Shown here: piece by piece, positions 5,614-6,395 of the stretch | Position numbering within the stretch: the stretch's first letter is position 1 | Layout of the letters: each line of letters starts with the position of its first letter | Source of the DNA: an uncultured Oscillospiraceae bacterium | GTDB taxonomy: Bacteria > Bacillota > Clostridia > Oscillospirales > Acutalibacteraceae | NCBI GenBank assembly: GCA_900552115.1 | Contig: URYP01000118.1 | Span: 1 to 6,395, forward strand | DNA length: 6,395 nt | Reading direction: 5' to 3' | The notes under the pieces: model-generated | The model's input: the letters and a program-made list of their open reading frames with translations, nothing else | Databases searched by the model: none | Told to the model about the DNA's origin: nothing | Made by a program: the position numbers and the translations under genes

Positions 5614-6395
5614 ATGAGGAAACAGGTAGCTTTAATTGCGGTTTTGGCTTCATTGGCTTTATTAGCAGGGTGTAGTAATACCGCAGTGGATGTTGAAGTA
5701 AATCAAAGCTCGACTACATCAACATACAAGAAAAGCACAACTACGACTTTTGACTATGATTATTATAACACTTATCAGGGCAACTTGGCCAACGAGCCAC
5801 CTGAGGAGAGCAGAGCAACAGGGAAGGCAACGGTTTTAGTTGATGATGGCGCAGTTGTAGAAAATAATAATGAAGATGATTACGGGGATAATCATTCGGC
5901 CAATCAGACCGAAGACGAAAAAGTAAAAAACGAACAACCACCAAAAACAACGATTGCAAAACAAAACTCAAAGGAAACTGATGCGGTCAAGCGTCCCACT
6001 GCCACTCTTAAAACTACAACGAGAACTACAGAGATCGCCAAGGATGATGGCTATGTTCATTTAGACTATGATTTTAAATTGCCGCGTAGCGAAACAAGAA
6101 CGATCAACGGAGAGTTATACCTTCCAAATTCATGTGTTGCGGTTTTTTTTGAAGCGTATGGATATAGAAGAGGAAATATGCATTTAAGCGTTGGCTTTCA
6201 AGCGGAAGGCGGGGCACGTGTTTCTTTAGACTATTATTGCCCATTAATTATACCCGGAATGAGCAGTGAGCAGAGCAAGATTAGAGCGTCATTTACATTT
6301 GATGATAAATCTGATCTTTCTTGCTTTAATAATTACTCTATATGTGATTTTACGCCTCCCAACGAGGCGCTACGGCCCAGCTTCGCTCTTGCATC
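5614..6395 (+). CDS. Phage-borne lipoprotein, 3' end outside the window
   Basis: The frame is open from ATG 5614 to the window end: 260 codons, incomplete. GGAGG (5602-5606) lies 7 bases before the ATG. Residues 1-19 are a lipoprotein signal peptide: a short basic start (MRKQ), a hydrophobic core (VALIAVLASLALL) and a lipobox LLAGC with the lipidated Cys at 20. The product should be anchored on the outer face of the membrane. Residues about 22-145 are low-complexity, rich in Thr, Asn, Asp, Glu and Lys (for example STTTTFDYDYY), a likely flexible spacer. From about 146 a folded domain begins, with alternating strands (YVHLDYDFKLP; CVAVFFEAYGY; MHLSVGFQAEGGARVSLDYY) and cysteines at 174, 209, 237 and 244 that could form disulfides. 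I do not recognise the domain. Own promoter and position after a terminator suggest a moron, perhaps affecting superinfection or host surface; that role is inference. Confidence 0.82.
   Translation, partial: MRKQVALIAVLASLALLAGCSNTAVDVEVNQSSTTSTYKKSTTTTFDYDYYNTYQGNLANEPPEESRATGKATVLVDDGAVVENNNEDDYGDNHSANQTEDEKVKNEQPPKTTIAKQNSKETDAVKRPTATLKTTTRTTEIAKDDGYVHLDYDFKLPRSETRTINGELYLPNSCVAVFFEAYGYRRGNMHLSVGFQAEGGARVSLDYYCPLIIPGMSSEQSKIRASFTFDDKSDLSCFNNYSICDFTPPNEALRPSFALA

Noticed and set aside
5426..5653. Minus-strand open frame across the 5471-5613 intergenic region.
   Set aside because: It crosses the terminator stem and the lipoprotein signal peptide region with no supporting start signal.
5442..5675. 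Plus-strand open frame running through the terminator and promoter region into the lipoprotein start.
   Set aside because: It would have to be translated across a strong intrinsic terminator and overlaps two better genes; its sequence is unlike a folded protein.
1..6395. tRNA genes, CRISPR arrays, insertion sequences and attachment sites.
   Set aside because: I saw no cloverleaf-like sequence, regularly spaced repeats, transposase, integrase or long direct repeats in the window.

Overview
The window is a stretch of a tailed-phage (most likely prophage) packaging and head-morphogenesis module, read entirely on the + strand. The host is probably a Gram-positive bacterium of the Clostridia/Firmicutes. 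The evidence is strong GGAGG-type ribosome binding sites, a TTG start, SPP1/PBSX-like packaging genes and a lipoprotein with a Gram-positive-style signal peptide. The host assignment is inference, since no rRNA or housekeeping gene is present.

Layout. Positions 1-165 are a leader with two short perfect inverted repeats and no gene I can support. A small unrecognised protein (166-450, TTG start) is followed by the terminase small subunit (498-911), the terminase large subunit (895-2184, overlapping by 17 bases), an SPP1 gp6-like portal protein (2189-3613) and a MuF/SPP1 gp7-like minor head protein (3610-5259, ATGA overlap with the portal gene). This is the standard order in which phages of this type encode the DNA-packaging motor, the portal vertex and the portal-associated minor capsid protein.

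The most interesting part is the 3' third. The MuF protein is a fusion. Its first ~360 residues are the usual minor head domain with a Cys/His cluster. Its last ~170 residues look like a GNAT-fold acyltransferase, which fits the architecture of MuF polymorphic toxins carried by temperate phages. Base composition falls from about 62-67% GC to about 33-42% GC at the junction. At that junction, inside the reading frame, lies a near-consensus extended -10 promoter (TTGCAA, 16 bases, TATAAT), followed by a purine-rich site and in-frame GTG/ATG codons. The GNAT part could therefore also be made as a separate protein. One base after the fusion gene is a 69-residue gene (5261-5470), a candidate partner or immunity protein. 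A strong intrinsic terminator (5493-5528) closes the unit. The ~0.9 kb AT-rich segment thus looks like a self-contained cassette (promoter, GNAT, small gene, terminator) joined in frame to a structural gene.

After the terminator, a second promoter overlapped by a long imperfect dyad (5558-5601) drives a Thr/Asn/Asp/Glu-rich lipoprotein gene (5614 to beyond the window end). This sits where scaffold and major capsid genes would be expected, and looks like a second cargo ('moron') gene acting at the cell surface. Head genes further downstream would need read-through, anti-termination or another promoter.
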